Shown here: piece by piece, positions 43,588 to 52,918 of the stretch
How positions within the stretch are numbered: position 1 is the first letter of the stretch
Layout of the letters: each line of letters begins with the position of its first letter
Origin: Marinilabiliales bacterium
GTDB taxonomy: Bacteria > Bacteroidota > Bacteroidia > Bacteroidales > SZUA-534
Reading direction: 5' to 3'
Length of the DNA stretch: 64,000 nt
Assembly (NCBI GenBank): GCA_003512955.1
Contig: DOTG01000004.1
Span: 62,001-126,000 of the forward strand
Program-made: the position numbers and the translations under genes
The notes under the pieces: model-generated
Told to the model about the DNA's origin: nothing
The model's database searches: none
Seen by the model: the letters and a program-made list of their open reading frames with translations, nothing else

Positions 43588-44421
43588 TCATTCCATTTCG
43601 TAAGTTTTTACTTTCAAAAAATCCGCCCATTCCTGTGAGCACTTTGAATCATCAAATTGTGCCCAGGGAATGGGTTTTCCAAAACGTATAACAATTTGCC
43701 GGTCTTTCTGTTTGAACATCTCGTCCACCAGGTACAGCATCTCAATATTGGCCTTTAGTCCAATCCTTTTTCTGAAATTGGCCAGATTGTAAAAGAAATC
43801 TGAATTCCGGCCCATAATATATACGGGCACAATGTCGCGTTGGTGCTTAACGGCATTGGTGATGATGCTTTTTTTCCATTCCAGATCTACTACTTTCCCT
43901 TTAATTTTCCGGCTGCATAAACCTGCCGGGAAGTACAAAATGGGCAAATTGGAGCGATACACCTGATCGATGGCCAGGAACGAATCGCGGTTGAGTGTTC
44001 CGTGTTTGTTCACCGGTAAAAAAACCTGATTCAGCCCCGGAAGGTTCAGTAACAAATCGTTGACAGGGAAACGCAAGTCGCCATAAATATCGTGGACTAC
44101 CTTCATAAACACCAACCCGTCGAGCCCCCCCAACGGATGATTGGCCACCATCAGCAGCCGTTTGTTTTCAAGAGGCAAATTTTCTTTTCCTTCAATAATA
44201 ATGCTAGCCCCAAACATTTTTAAACCTGAGTCGATAAACTCATATGGGTCATCGTTGTGATGGTGTTCCAGAAATTCATTTATCTCGTCGAGATGAAGAA
44301 TCCGTTTAAATTTCCGTAGCACAAAACGGGGAATCACCTTGAGCAGTGCAGGGTTCTTGCTTTTGATAAGTGCCTCCAACTCAATCTTTGTGAATGTATC
44401 CCCTTTTGAATGACCTACCAT
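43588..44421 (-). CDS. glsA: O-acyltransferase GlsA (glycine lipid synthesis)
   Basis: GlsA adds the second acyl chain to the N-acylglycine made by GlsB. The 277-residue protein is a PlsC-like acyltransferase with NHPLGGLDGL (residues 94-103), PVNKHGTLNRDSF, and YFPAGLCSRK in place of the usual FPEG. VPVYIMGRNSDFFYNLANFRKRIG follows. Gene order and spacing with glsB support the pair. Substrate specificity is inferred from the neighbour. Confidence 0.8.
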   Translation of the reverse strand: MVGHSKGDTFTKIELEALIKSKNPALLKVIPRFVLRKFKRILHLDEINEFLEHHHNDDPYEFIDSGLKMFGASIIIEGKENLPLENKRLLMVANHPLGGLDGLVFMKVVHDIYGDLRFPVNDLLLNLPGLNQVFLPVNKHGTLNRDSFLAIDQVYRSNLPILYFPAGLCSRKIKGKVVDLEWKKSIITNAVKHQRDIVPVYIMGRNSDFFYNLANFRKRIGLKANIEMLYLVDEMFKQKDRQIVIRFGKPIPWAQFDDSKCSQEWADFLKVKTYEME

Positions 44422-44597
44422 TACTATTTTATTTTGGCCGAAAATAAGTAAAATCTTGAAGCAATTGGTGCGAAAATGATAAGTAGAAATACTGAATTTG
44501 AAAAAGAACTATGAAATTTTACGATGCGAATTTTTAAAATCTTATTGAAATTATTCTCTGATATATTAACTTCGTTTAAAACTTAAACCAACATTTC

Positions 44598-46577
44598 ATG
44601 AAGTATTTATTAAGCATCACCATTATCATATCTGCGAATTTCAGTATTCTATCACAACGATTAGATACAACTATCTTTAATTCAGCATTCGAGAAACAGT
44701 TGTTTCAAAAGGTTATTGATTCGCAGGTATTTGATCCAATGGAATTATTTTTTTCAATGAATTATCATGAGTCATCGGTGAATCAATCAAAAAATAAGTT
44801 AAATAATTTTTATAAAGAAATTGCCCCTGAATTAATTAGCAAACAGATAAAAAAGCAGATAAAAACGATTTACAAAAGAACCCACTCTCATTTTTTAACA
44901 AAGTACGAAGAGAAATCATTTTTTGAAAATATTTTTGAAAATGGAACATTTAATTGTGTATCAGCCACGGCATTATATGCTCTTGTACTTGAAACTTACC
45001 ATATTGAATATGTAATAAAGGAGACACTGCAACATGTTTATCTAATAGCCGATCCCAAAAGAGATCAGGTTTTTATTGAAACAACACTCCCATCAAAAGG
45101 GACTTTTTATGTAGATGAACATTACAAGAAAAATTATGTGGAATATCTTGAAAACAATAAAATTATCTCCGAATCGGAATTCAAAACACAAAGTACAGAG
45201 TCGTTATTCGATAAATATTATGACGAAAATAAAACAATCACCTTAAAAGAACTTGCCGGAATTCAATATTTCAATGATGGTATTTTTAATTACGAGGCTT
45301 CAAAATTTGTCGAGGCTTCAAAAAGTTTTGAAAAGGCATTCATACTTTACCCTTCAAATTCAATAAAATTAGCTTATCATACTGCATTATTAGCATTATT
45401 AAACGAACAGCACCAAACCAAAAAATATTCAGCAATTACCTTGGCTAAATTTATTAATCTCAATAAAAATAACAATGAAGCTAAAACGCTAACTGAAGAT
45501 TATTTTGGACTTTTAACAGAAGAACTTGTGATCAATCACCCGCAGTTAGGATACTATGAAAAACAATATCATGACTTTCAGGATTATATTTCTGACTCTA
45601 TTGATATTAAGATAATTAACCAGCAGTATTTTTACTATACAGGTTACGCAAATTATATTCAGCAGGACTTACCTAAAGCCCTTGTAAACCTTAACAAGTC
45701 ATTTGAACTTAATCCTGATAACATAAATACAAAACAATTGATACAAGAGGTGGTATCAAACCATATTTTTAAAGATGTCAATCGGGAACGTGAACTCGAT
45801 TCTTTAAAAATATATTTCAGTATGTATCCTTTTTTGTTAAAAAATGACAAATTTCAAATTTATTTCACCTATTGTTACCTGAGAATCATTGGTGAAGCGA
45901 TGCATTATAACGATGTACCCAAAGCAATGAAGTATTTATCAGAATTTGAAGACCAAATTAAACTTTACCCTGATATTGTTATGAATGATAAATATGTTGA
46001 ACTAGCTTATGGAGAACTTGCATCATATTATATAAGAAAAACAAAATATAATGAAGCTGAAAAATACTATCTGAAAGGGTTAGCATTGGCACCCAATTCT
46101 TATGAACTTAAAAAACAAAAAGAACTCTTATCAAGTCAAAAAACAGGCCTGAATGAGTATTTGAATGATTCGAAAAACTATGATAAAATCAATAATGAAT
46201 TGGCTCTTGAAATTCCCAAAAACCCAGATGAAAAGTCCGGTTTTAAGGAATCGATGGATACCTTTTTCCCCGGCAGTTGGGAAGCGGTTAATTTTATTGA
46301 AGATGGACAAACAAAGGCAGTTCCAAAGGATGAAAAACTGGTAATAATAGCCAAACCAAACAACAAATTGGAATTTAATATGGGCGGTATAAAAGAAACC
46401 GGGAGATGGGCAATCCGGAACAAAGGTCATCTTTTATATCTGATTCCAAAGGATAATGAAAATGACTATCTGGTATTTAAAGTTGTTGAAATTTCAAAAA
46501 ATACACTGAAACTCCAGGCCTATGATGGTGGTAAACTGGAAAATATAATCGTTCAGTTTAAAGCGATAACTCAATAA
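44598..46577 (+). CDS. exported transglutaminase-like TPR protein with lipocalin-like end
   Basis: This 659-residue protein has a signal peptide (LLSITIIISANFSILSQ). A transglutaminase-like core carries the Cys in NGTFNCVSATALYALVLE and the His in ETLQHVYLIADP (residues about 117-150). Several TPR repeats follow (FVEASKSFEKAFILYPSN; LPKALVNLNKSFELNPDN; YNEAEKYYLKGLALAPNS). The last about 90 residues look lipocalin-like (FFPGSWEAVNF, ETGRWAIRNKGHLLYLIPKD). It may hydrolyse or cross-link peptide or isopeptide bonds in the envelope. Its end overlaps the convergent MBL gene by 20 bp. Confidence 0.7.
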   Translation: MKYLLSITIIISANFSILSQRLDTTIFNSAFEKQLFQKVIDSQVFDPMELFFSMNYHESSVNQSKNKLNNFYKEIAPELISKQIKKQIKTIYKRTHSHFLTKYEEKSFFENIFENGTFNCVSATALYALVLETYHIEYVIKETLQHVYLIADPKRDQVFIETTLPSKGTFYVDEHYKKNYVEYLENNKIISESEFKTQSTESLFDKYYDENKTITLKELAGIQYFNDGIFNYEASKFVEASKSFEKAFILYPSNSIKLAYHTALLALLNEQHQTKKYSAITLAKFINLNKNNNEAKTLTEDYFGLLTEELVINHPQLGYYEKQYHDFQDYISDSIDIKIINQQYFYYTGYANYIQQDLPKALVNLNKSFELNPDNINTKQLIQEVVSNHIFKDVNRERELDSLKIYFSMYPFLLKNDKFQIYFTYCYLRIIGEAMHYNDVPKAMKYLSEFEDQIKLYPDIVMNDKYVELAYGELASYYIRKTKYNEAEKYYLKGLALAPNSYELKKQKELLSSQKTGLNEYLNDSKNYDKINNELALEIPKNPDEKSGFKESMDTFFPGSWEAVNFIEDGQTKAVPKDEKLVIIAKPNNKLEFNMGGIKETGRWAIRNKGHLLYLIPKDNENDYLVFKVVEISKNTLKLQAYDGGKLENIIVQFKAITQ

Positions 46578-47322
46578 CCTTTGACGCCCCAAAACGAGAA
46601 GTAGGTTCAACCCGATGTGTTTTTTCTATCGGTTTAAACACATCCATGGCTAATTCAACGCGGTTGTTTTCGGCTGAGATGTGCGATAAGAAAAGGGTAT
46701 TCAACGGCGAACCGGTTAATGAACGGACCAATTCAAATGCCTGGTGGTTGCTTAAATGTCCAAAATCCGATGAAACACGTTTTTTTAAATACGCCGGATA
46801 ACTTCCCGTTTGCAGGAGCGATGCATCATAATTGCATTCGAGAAAGGCTGCATGGCACATACTTAATTGTTCCTTCACTGTTTGGCAAGCTTTTCCCAAA
46901 TCAGTTAACACGGCAACGTGTAATCCATCAATTTCAATCCTAAAGCTTACCGGTTCGGCAGCATCATGTTGTTTATCAAATGCATGTATTTTTATGGAAC
47001 CTACCTGAAATGTGTCGCCTGCAGAAATATAATTCACCTTTTCAGAACGGTAATTCACAGGAACATTCTGATAAGTTTTTCTTGTGGCAAACCCCGGAAT
47101 GTTATTCTTTTCAATAATTGACCGCATCCCCCTGATATGATCGGTATGTTCATGGGTGATAAAAACAGCCCTTATTTTTTCTACCGAAAGGCCCGTGTCT
47201 TTTAACCTTTGCTTGAGTTGCCTGTTCGAAATACCTGCATCAATCAGCACAGCTTCGTACCCGTTCCCCACATAATAACAATTTCCGTTGCTCCCCGATG
47301 CCAATGCACAAATTTGAACCAT
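46558..47322 (-). CDS. MBL-fold hydrolase, WalJ/YycJ-like
   Basis: This is a 254-residue metallo-beta-lactamase-fold hydrolase. It opens LASGSNGNCYYV, has the metal motif THEHTDHIRGM (HxHxDH), LTDLGKACQTV, LECNYDASLLQTGSYPAYLKKRVSSDFGHLSN, and LFLSHISAENN. These are marks of the WalJ/YycJ branch, linked to cell-wall control and DNA repair in Firmicutes. Length is normal. It starts 292 bp before mraZ, on the opposite strand. Physiological role in Bacteroidota is unknown. Confidence 0.9.
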   Translation of the reverse strand: MVQICALASGSNGNCYYVGNGYEAVLIDAGISNRQLKQRLKDTGLSVEKIRAVFITHEHTDHIRGMRSIIEKNNIPGFATRKTYQNVPVNYRSEKVNYISAGDTFQVGSIKIHAFDKQHDAAEPVSFRIEIDGLHVAVLTDLGKACQTVKEQLSMCHAAFLECNYDASLLQTGSYPAYLKKRVSSDFGHLSNHQAFELVRSLTGSPLNTLFLSHISAENNRVELAMDVFKPIEKTHRVEPTSRFGASKVIELSL

Positions 47323-47411
47323 CTGTATCCTGTTATTTTTTGATGCAAATATGGAAACAAATTATTAAAATCAATCCAGGTTATATATTATCAATTAAAT
47401 GTTACGGTCGC

Positions 47412-47492
47412 CTTTTAACAATTTCCCAGATGTATATCTACCCAGTAAAAACCATGGACGGTTCTGAAATTTCACTTTGTCTTTTTAAATAA
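47412..47492 (+). pseudogene. N-terminal remnant of a MOSC-domain gene
   Basis: The plus strand reads LLTISQMYIYPVKTMDGSEI and ends SLCLFK before a stop at 47492. LTISxLYIYPVKSxxGxxxxS is the start of MOSC N-terminal beta-barrel domains, which are found in molybdenum-cofactor sulfurtransferase-like proteins. Nothing follows before the mraZ promoter, so about 240 residues would be missing. No start codon directly precedes the match. The assignment rests on one short stretch. Confidence 0.5.
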
Positions 47493-47534
47493 TTTGAAGT
47501 TACCCCAAGACCCAAGGTGTAAAAGTTATCAACA

Positions 47535-47571
47535 ATAGTGCAAAAAAGTGCATGAAAGTGGGGAAAAGTGG
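47535..47571 (+). promoter_or_regulatory. MraZ-binding boxes of the division cluster
   Basis: Three copies, AAAGTGC (47545-47551), AAAGTGG (47555-47561) and AAAGTGG (47565-47571), are spaced by exactly 3 bp; a degenerate ATAGTG precedes them at 47535. This is the repeat known to bind MraZ. They lie 44-80 bp before mraZ and point to autoregulation of the cluster. Confidence 0.85.
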
Positions 47572-47614
47572 TAAATATTTCTTTATTTTACCACCTTGAA
47601 AAACAGAAGTTTCA

Positions 47615-48076
47615 ATGACCAATTTTGTAGGCGATCATCCTTGCAAGCTCGATGGGAAAAGCCGAATCCTTTTCCCTGCTGCCCTCAAAAAACAAATGGA
47701 GGGGGACAACGATCGCTTTGTGGTTAAAAAAGATCTTTTTGAAAACTGTCTGGTTTTATACACCCTTCAGGAATGGGAACGTCAAAACCAGCAAATCAGG
47801 CAAAAAATAAACACCTTTAATAAGGAGCACAACGCTTTCTTGCGCGGGTTTTACCGTGGTACTGCCGAGGTTATCCTCGACAGCAGCAGCCGGCTGTTGA
47901 TTCCTAAACGCTTGCTTGATATTGTTGGAATTGACAAAGAGGTGATTTTGGCCGGACAAGATGCCAAAATTGAGATTTGGGCCAAAGAAGCTTATGAAAA
48001 CCTGGCTCACGATGAGGAAGACTTTGCCGCATTGGCCGAAAAAATAATGCAGGGGACGAAAAGTGAGGAGGCCTAA
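47615..48076 (+). CDS. mraZ: transcription regulator MraZ
   Basis: MraZ is a ring-forming DNA-binding protein that controls the division and cell-wall cluster. The 153-residue protein has two SpoVT/AbrB-like halves: NFVGDHPCKLDGKSRILFPAALK, and YRGTAEVILDSSSRLLIPKRLLD. The AAAGTG boxes lie upstream. It is the first gene of a cluster that runs without a gap over 25 bp to ftsA, and its stop overlaps the rsmH start by one base (TAATG). Confidence 0.95.
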   Translation: MTNFVGDHPCKLDGKSRILFPAALKKQMEGDNDRFVVKKDLFENCLVLYTLQEWERQNQQIRQKINTFNKEHNAFLRGFYRGTAEVILDSSSRLLIPKRLLDIVGIDKEVILAGQDAKIEIWAKEAYENLAHDEEDFAALAEKIMQGTKSEEA

Positions 48077-48975
48077 TGGAACTGTATCATACACCTGTTT
48101 TATTGGAACAAAGCATCGAAGGCCTTGCGATTAAACCCGATGGAGTTTATGTGGACTGTACCTTTGGCGGAGGCGGCCATTCACGGGCTATCTTATCGAA
48201 ACTTACCACAGGTAAACTCATTGCTTTTGATCAGGATGCCGATGCATTAGCCAATCAACCCGAAGATGCCCGGTTGATATTGATTCAAGGGAACTTCCGC
48301 TATTTACGGAATTACCTGAAATACCAAAAGTTTGAGAAAATAGATGGGATTTTGGCCGATTTGGGCGTTTCGAGCCATCATTTCGATGACCAAACCCGTG
48401 GCTTTTCGTTCCGTTGGGATGCCGCTTTGGATATGCGGATGAACCAGCATGCCACATTAACTGCACGGACGGTTTTAAATGAATACGAGCCCCAAAAACT
48501 TCGCACCATCTTCCGGCTTTATGGCGAACTGAACGAAGCAGGACGGATTGTTCATTACATTGAAAAATACCGGGCAGAAAAACCCATTGACACCGTTCCG
48601 CAATTCAAAGAACTGCTTGAACCCATCATGCCTCCAAAGGCCCAGTCGAAGTTACTGGCTAAAATTTTTCAAGCCCTCCGTATTGAGGTAAACCAAGAGA
48701 TGGAAGCACTTAAAGAGATGTTGGAGCAATCGGTGGAGGTATTAAAACCAGGGGGCAGGTTGGTGGTCATCACCTACCATTCGTTGGAAGATCGGTTGGT
48801 TAAAAACTATATAAAAAACGGTCTTTTTGATGGGGAACCCGCTAAAGACCTTTACGGCAACGTGTCAGTTCCATTTGCATCGGTTAACCGGAAGATTATT
48901 ATTCCCGGTGAAAACGAAATTGAACAGAATAGCCGGGCACGGAGTGCCAAATTAAGGATTGCAGAAAAGATTTAA
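48076..48975 (+). CDS. rsmH: 16S rRNA m4C1402 methyltransferase RsmH
   Basis: RsmH methylates N4 of C1402 in 16S rRNA. The 299-residue protein has the SAM-binding DCTFGGGGHS, LADLGVSSHHFDDQTRGFSFRWDAALDMRM, and VITYHSLEDRLVKNYI, ending with the RSAKLR tail. It overlaps mraZ by one base and precedes the FtsL-like gene by 2 bp. The family is usually the second gene of this cluster. Confidence 0.96.
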   Translation: MELYHTPVLLEQSIEGLAIKPDGVYVDCTFGGGGHSRAILSKLTTGKLIAFDQDADALANQPEDARLILIQGNFRYLRNYLKYQKFEKIDGILADLGVSSHHFDDQTRGFSFRWDAALDMRMNQHATLTARTVLNEYEPQKLRTIFRLYGELNEAGRIVHYIEKYRAEKPIDTVPQFKELLEPIMPPKAQSKLLAKIFQALRIEVNQEMEALKEMLEQSVEVLKPGGRLVVITYHSLEDRLVKNYIKNGLFDGEPAKDLYGNVSVPFASVNRKIIIPGENEIEQNSRARSAKLRIAEKI

Positions 48976-48977
48976 TT

Positions 48978-49352
48978 ATGGCGAAAGAGGAAAAAAACGG
49001 TTGGAGTTTGACAGGAAAAAATGGGAAGAAAAAAATCCCCATCAAATCTATCCTCGATGGCAGCATCTTGACCAAAGATGTGGTGCTGGACCAGTTGCCA
49101 TTTATCCTGTTTCTGACTTTTATGGCAGTAATGTATATTGGAAACCGGTACCATGCCGAGAAAATTTTACGCGAAACCCAAAAGGCTCACACCGAGCTGG
49201 GTGAAATGCGTGCCGAATCAATTACCACAGCATCCAAGCTAATGAACATCAGCAAACAATCGGTGGTAGCCCGCATGGTGAAAGAAAAGGGCCTCGAACT
49301 GAAAGAGGCCGTGAAACCTCCAAAAAAATTGATGGTCGATGGCGACGAGTGA
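48978..49352 (+). CDS. ftsL: FtsL-like division protein
   Basis: This 124-residue protein has a charged cytoplasmic N-terminus, one membrane helix (LDQLPFILFLTFMAVMYIGNRYHAEK, residues about 37-62), and a coiled-coil periplasmic tail. It matches the Bacteroidota FtsL-like family, which should pair with FtsQ and FtsI in the divisome. It lies between rsmH and ftsI as FtsL does elsewhere, and its 3' end overlaps ftsI by 14 bp. Sequence conservation of FtsL is low, so position is part of the evidence. Confidence 0.85.
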   Translation: MAKEEKNGWSLTGKNGKKKIPIKSILDGSILTKDVVLDQLPFILFLTFMAVMYIGNRYHAEKILRETQKAHTELGEMRAESITTASKLMNISKQSVVARMVKEKGLELKEAVKPPKKLMVDGDE

Positions 49353-51459
49353 AAACAGTACCCGGAAAGAGATTGTTACCCGCATGGGAATTGTCTATGT
49401 GGGCATCGTGATATTTGGTCTGCTTGTAGTCACCCGCATTGTTTATCTTCAGGTAGTAGAGCATGACAAATGGATAAGTTCCAATAACATCACACCCAAA
49501 GACATTACCATTGAACCGGATCGGGGGGACATTTTAGCCCACGACGGCCGGTTATTGGCCACTTCGGTTCCTTACTATGAGGTCCGTTGGGATACACGCT
49601 GCGACGCATTGACCAATTCCATTTTTAACAAGCACATTGATTCATTGGCGCTGGGATTATCGAGTATTTTCCGCGATAAATCGGCTCAACAATATAAAAG
49701 CCTATTAGTGAAAGCCCGTTACCGTGGCGACCGTTATTTATTAATTAAGCGCAGGGTGGATTTTGTCCATTTAAAAAGGCTCAAAAGGTTACCCATTTTT
49801 CGATTGGGGCAATACAAAGGAGGACTCATTGTCATTCAGGAAAATTTGAGAGTACAACCTTTTAACGACTTGGCCAGCCGGACTATTGGCTACCAGGGAA
49901 AAGGGGGGACTACGGTTGGTATCGAAGGGGCGTTTGACGAAGATTTAAGTGGTGAAAAAGGGGTCCGGTTGGTACAGCGGATTGCCGGCAATTATTGGAT
50001 GCCTGTAAGCGATGGCAACGAGGTGGAACCCCGCAATGGATATGACGTGATATCCACGCTTGATATTAATTTGCAAGATGTGGCCCACGACGCCTTAAAA
50101 GATCAACTTCAACGACATGGTGCCAGCCATGGTGTTGCCATTCTTATGGAGGTGGAAACAGGTGATATTAAAGCCATGGTCAATCTGAAAAAAGAGGGCG
50201 ACGGCTATTACTCCGAGCAATTCAATTATGCCATTGGTGAACGCACTGAACCCGGATCAACTTTTAAGTTAGCCTCGTTAATGGTGGCACTGGAAGATGG
50301 GTACATTGAATTGAACGATATGGTTGAAACGGGTAAGGGATCGGTTAAATACCACGACATTGTGGTAAAAGATACTAAGGAAGAGGGCTATGGGAAAATC
50401 AGCGTGAAACAGGTTTTTGAATATTCATCAAACGTGGGGGTATCAAAAATTATTACCAAAAATTATAAAGGAAATGAGGAAAAGTTTGTGAAAGGGCTAA
50501 AAAGGATGTCGCTAACCGAAGGACTCGACCTTGCCATTAAAGGCGAAAGACCCCCTTATATCAAATTTCCGGATGATAAATTGTGGTCGGGGGTTTCGCT
50601 GGCACAAATGTCGTATGGGTATGAGGTAGAGCAAACCCCTTTACAGATTCTGACTTTTTACAATGCTGTGGCCAACGATGGTAAAATGATGAAACCCCGC
50701 TTTGTGAAAGGTATTGCCGACCATGGGGAGATGATAAAAACCTTTAGCCCCGAAGTAATAAATTCTTCCATCTGTAGCCGTTCCACCATCAAAAAGGCAA
50801 AAATGATGTTGGAAGGTGTGGTAGAAAAGGGAACCGCACAAAATCTAAGAAACGCCAACTATAAAATAGCTGGCAAAACAGGAACAGCACAGATTGCCAA
50901 TAAAAAATATGGCTATAAATACAACTCACAAACCAGTTATCAGGCTTCGTTTGCAGGGTATTTCCCGGCCGATAACCCAAAATACAGTTGCATTGTAATA
51001 GTTAACGCACCTTCGAGTGGGGTTTATTACGGAAATTTGGTTGCAGGTCAGGTTTTTAAAGAAATTTCGGATAAAGTTTATGCCACCCAATTCGAACTGC
51101 ACGATGAAATGAAGTTGGCACGGAACGAGGAACAGAGCATTCCCTACACCCGAAAAGGATCGCGTAAAGAGTTGGAATTGGTGCTCGATGAACTGGATAT
51201 CCCCACGGAAGATCTGGGAGTGAATTCAGATTGGGTGATTACCGAAAAACAAAAATCCGCCGTCAGGCTCCACAACAGATACATTACCGATAATCTAGTC
51301 CCCGATGTGGTTGGAATGGGTGCCAAAGATGCTCTTTATATACTTGAGAATATGGGCTTGAGGGTGATAATCCGTGGCCGTGGTGCAGTGACCTCACAAT
51401 CCATTGGTCCTGGAAACCGGATTCAAAAAGGAGATAAAATTTATTTAAAACTGGGATAG
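49339..51459 (+). CDS. ftsI: division transpeptidase FtsI (PBP3) with PASTA domain
   Basis: FtsI cross-links septal peptidoglycan. The 706-residue protein has an N-terminal membrane anchor (IVYVGIVIFGLLVVTRIVYLQVV), a dimerisation domain, and a transpeptidase domain with STFK (Ser307-Lys310), SSN (363-365) and KTG (513-515). A C-terminal PASTA domain (VPDVVGMGAKDALYILENMGL) follows, common in Bacteroidota. It overlaps the FtsL-like gene, and murE starts in its stop codon. Confidence 0.95.
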   Translation: MATSENSTRKEIVTRMGIVYVGIVIFGLLVVTRIVYLQVVEHDKWISSNNITPKDITIEPDRGDILAHDGRLLATSVPYYEVRWDTRCDALTNSIFNKHIDSLALGLSSIFRDKSAQQYKSLLVKARYRGDRYLLIKRRVDFVHLKRLKRLPIFRLGQYKGGLIVIQENLRVQPFNDLASRTIGYQGKGGTTVGIEGAFDEDLSGEKGVRLVQRIAGNYWMPVSDGNEVEPRNGYDVISTLDINLQDVAHDALKDQLQRHGASHGVAILMEVETGDIKAMVNLKKEGDGYYSEQFNYAIGERTEPGSTFKLASLMVALEDGYIELNDMVETGKGSVKYHDIVVKDTKEEGYGKISVKQVFEYSSNVGVSKIITKNYKGNEEKFVKGLKRMSLTEGLDLAIKGERPPYIKFPDDKLWSGVSLAQMSYGYEVEQTPLQILTFYNAVANDGKMMKPRFVKGIADHGEMIKTFSPEVINSSICSRSTIKKAKMMLEGVVEKGTAQNLRNANYKIAGKTGTAQIANKKYGYKYNSQTSYQASFAGYFPADNPKYSCIVIVNAPSSGVYYGNLVAGQVFKEISDKVYATQFELHDEMKLARNEEQSIPYTRKGSRKELELVLDELDIPTEDLGVNSDWVITEKQKSAVRLHNRYITDNLVPDVVGMGAKDALYILENMGLRVIIRGRGAVTSQSIGPGNRIQKGDKIYLKLG

Positions 51460-52916
51460 TGAAAAAGTTGGAATACCTATTAGAAGGAATCAAAACCAAT
51501 TCAGTGGTGGGCCAGACCAACATTGAAATTGGAGCTATTGAATTTGATTCGCGTAAAGTAAAAAAAGGCGACCTGTTTGTGGCCGTAAAAGGATCTGCTG
51601 CCGATGGCCATCAATTCATCAGTGCAGCAATTGGCAAGGGTGCTACAGCAATTGTATGCCAAGACTCACCAGCCCAAATCCCTTCAGGGGTAACCTGCAT
51701 TTTGGTGGACGATTCTGCAAACGCACTGGGAGTGCTGGCATCAGAATTTTATGGAAAGCCCTCCGAAAAACTGAAACTGGTGGGGGTTACCGGAACCAAC
51801 GGCAAAACCACCACGGTCACGTTGTTGCATCAATTATTTATCAAATTGGGGTACAAAGCGGGTCTTCTCTCGACCATCCGGAACTTAATCCATGATAAAG
51901 CCGTGGACGCTACCCACACCACTCCCGACCCGGTTCAGTTGAATGAATTGCTGGCCCGGATGGTGGCTGCCGGTTGCGATTATTGCTTCATGGAAGTCAG
52001 TTCACATGCCGCCCATCAGCAACGGATAGCCGGGTTGCATTTCAGTGGTGCGGTTTTTAGCAACATCACCCAGGATCATCTGGACTATCATAAAACATTT
52101 GCTGAATACATCAAAGCCAAGAAATTGTTCTTCGACGGGTTAGATGGCAGCGCGTTTGCCTTGGTGAACAGCGATGACAAAAACGGTTCTGTCATGCTTC
52201 AGAATACCAAAGCAGCCAAACATACCTACGCCCTGAAAAGTATGGCTGAGTTCCGTGGAAAGGTACTCGAATCGTATTTGGATGGCATGTTGGTAGCTTT
52301 TGACCAAACGGAATTATGGACCCGGTTTATTGGCGGCTTCAATGCTTACAATTTATTGGCGGTATATGCTACGGCCCTGCTTTTAAAACAAGACCGCGAA
52401 CAGGTCATCCAGGCTCTCAGCAACCTGAACCCTGTAGATGGTCGTTTTAATTACATCCGCTCAAAATCAGGAAAATTGGCCATTGTGGATTATGCCCATA
52501 CCCCGGATGCACTGGAAAATGTTTTAAATACCATCCGCGACATCCGCGAAAGCGACAACCAGATTATTACTGTGGTTGGGGCCGGCGGAAACCGTGACAA
52601 AACCAAGCGCCCGCTAATGGCCGAGGTTACTGCAAAACTGAGCGACAAAGTGATTCTGACTTCTGACAATCCAAGAAACGAAAACCCCGAAGACATTATT
52701 CAGGAGATGCGCCAGGGGGTGTTACCTCCTTATAATAAAAAGCTGCTGGCCATTACCAACCGCAAGGAGGCAATCCGGACTGCCTGCATGATGGCAACAC
52801 CCGGAGATATTATTTTGGTAGCCGGCAAAGGACATGAAACTTATCAGGAAATTCAGGGTGTGAAGCACCATTTTGACGACAAAGAGATTATTAACGAAAT
52901 ATTTGGAGAAGAATAA
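51459..52916 (+). CDS. murE: UDP-MurNAc-tripeptide synthetase MurE
   Basis: MurE adds the third peptide residue to UDP-MurNAc-L-Ala-D-Glu. The 485-residue protein has GVTGTNGKTTTV and ATP-grasp-like Mur-ligase motifs, and the DNPR motif (SDNPRNENPEDI) that selects meso-diaminopimelate over lysine. It starts with GTG, overlapping the ftsI stop by one base, and mraY follows 2 bp later. murF is absent from this part of the cluster. Confidence 0.95.
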   Translation: MKKLEYLLEGIKTNSVVGQTNIEIGAIEFDSRKVKKGDLFVAVKGSAADGHQFISAAIGKGATAIVCQDSPAQIPSGVTCILVDDSANALGVLASEFYGKPSEKLKLVGVTGTNGKTTTVTLLHQLFIKLGYKAGLLSTIRNLIHDKAVDATHTTPDPVQLNELLARMVAAGCDYCFMEVSSHAAHQQRIAGLHFSGAVFSNITQDHLDYHKTFAEYIKAKKLFFDGLDGSAFALVNSDDKNGSVMLQNTKAAKHTYALKSMAEFRGKVLESYLDGMLVAFDQTELWTRFIGGFNAYNLLAVYATALLLKQDREQVIQALSNLNPVDGRFNYIRSKSGKLAIVDYAHTPDALENVLNTIRDIRESDNQIITVVGAGGNRDKTKRPLMAEVTAKLSDKVILTSDNPRNENPEDIIQEMRQGVLPPYNKKLLAITNRKEAIRTACMMATPGDIILVAGKGHETYQEIQGVKHHFDDKEIINEIFGEE

Positions 52917-52918
52917 CT

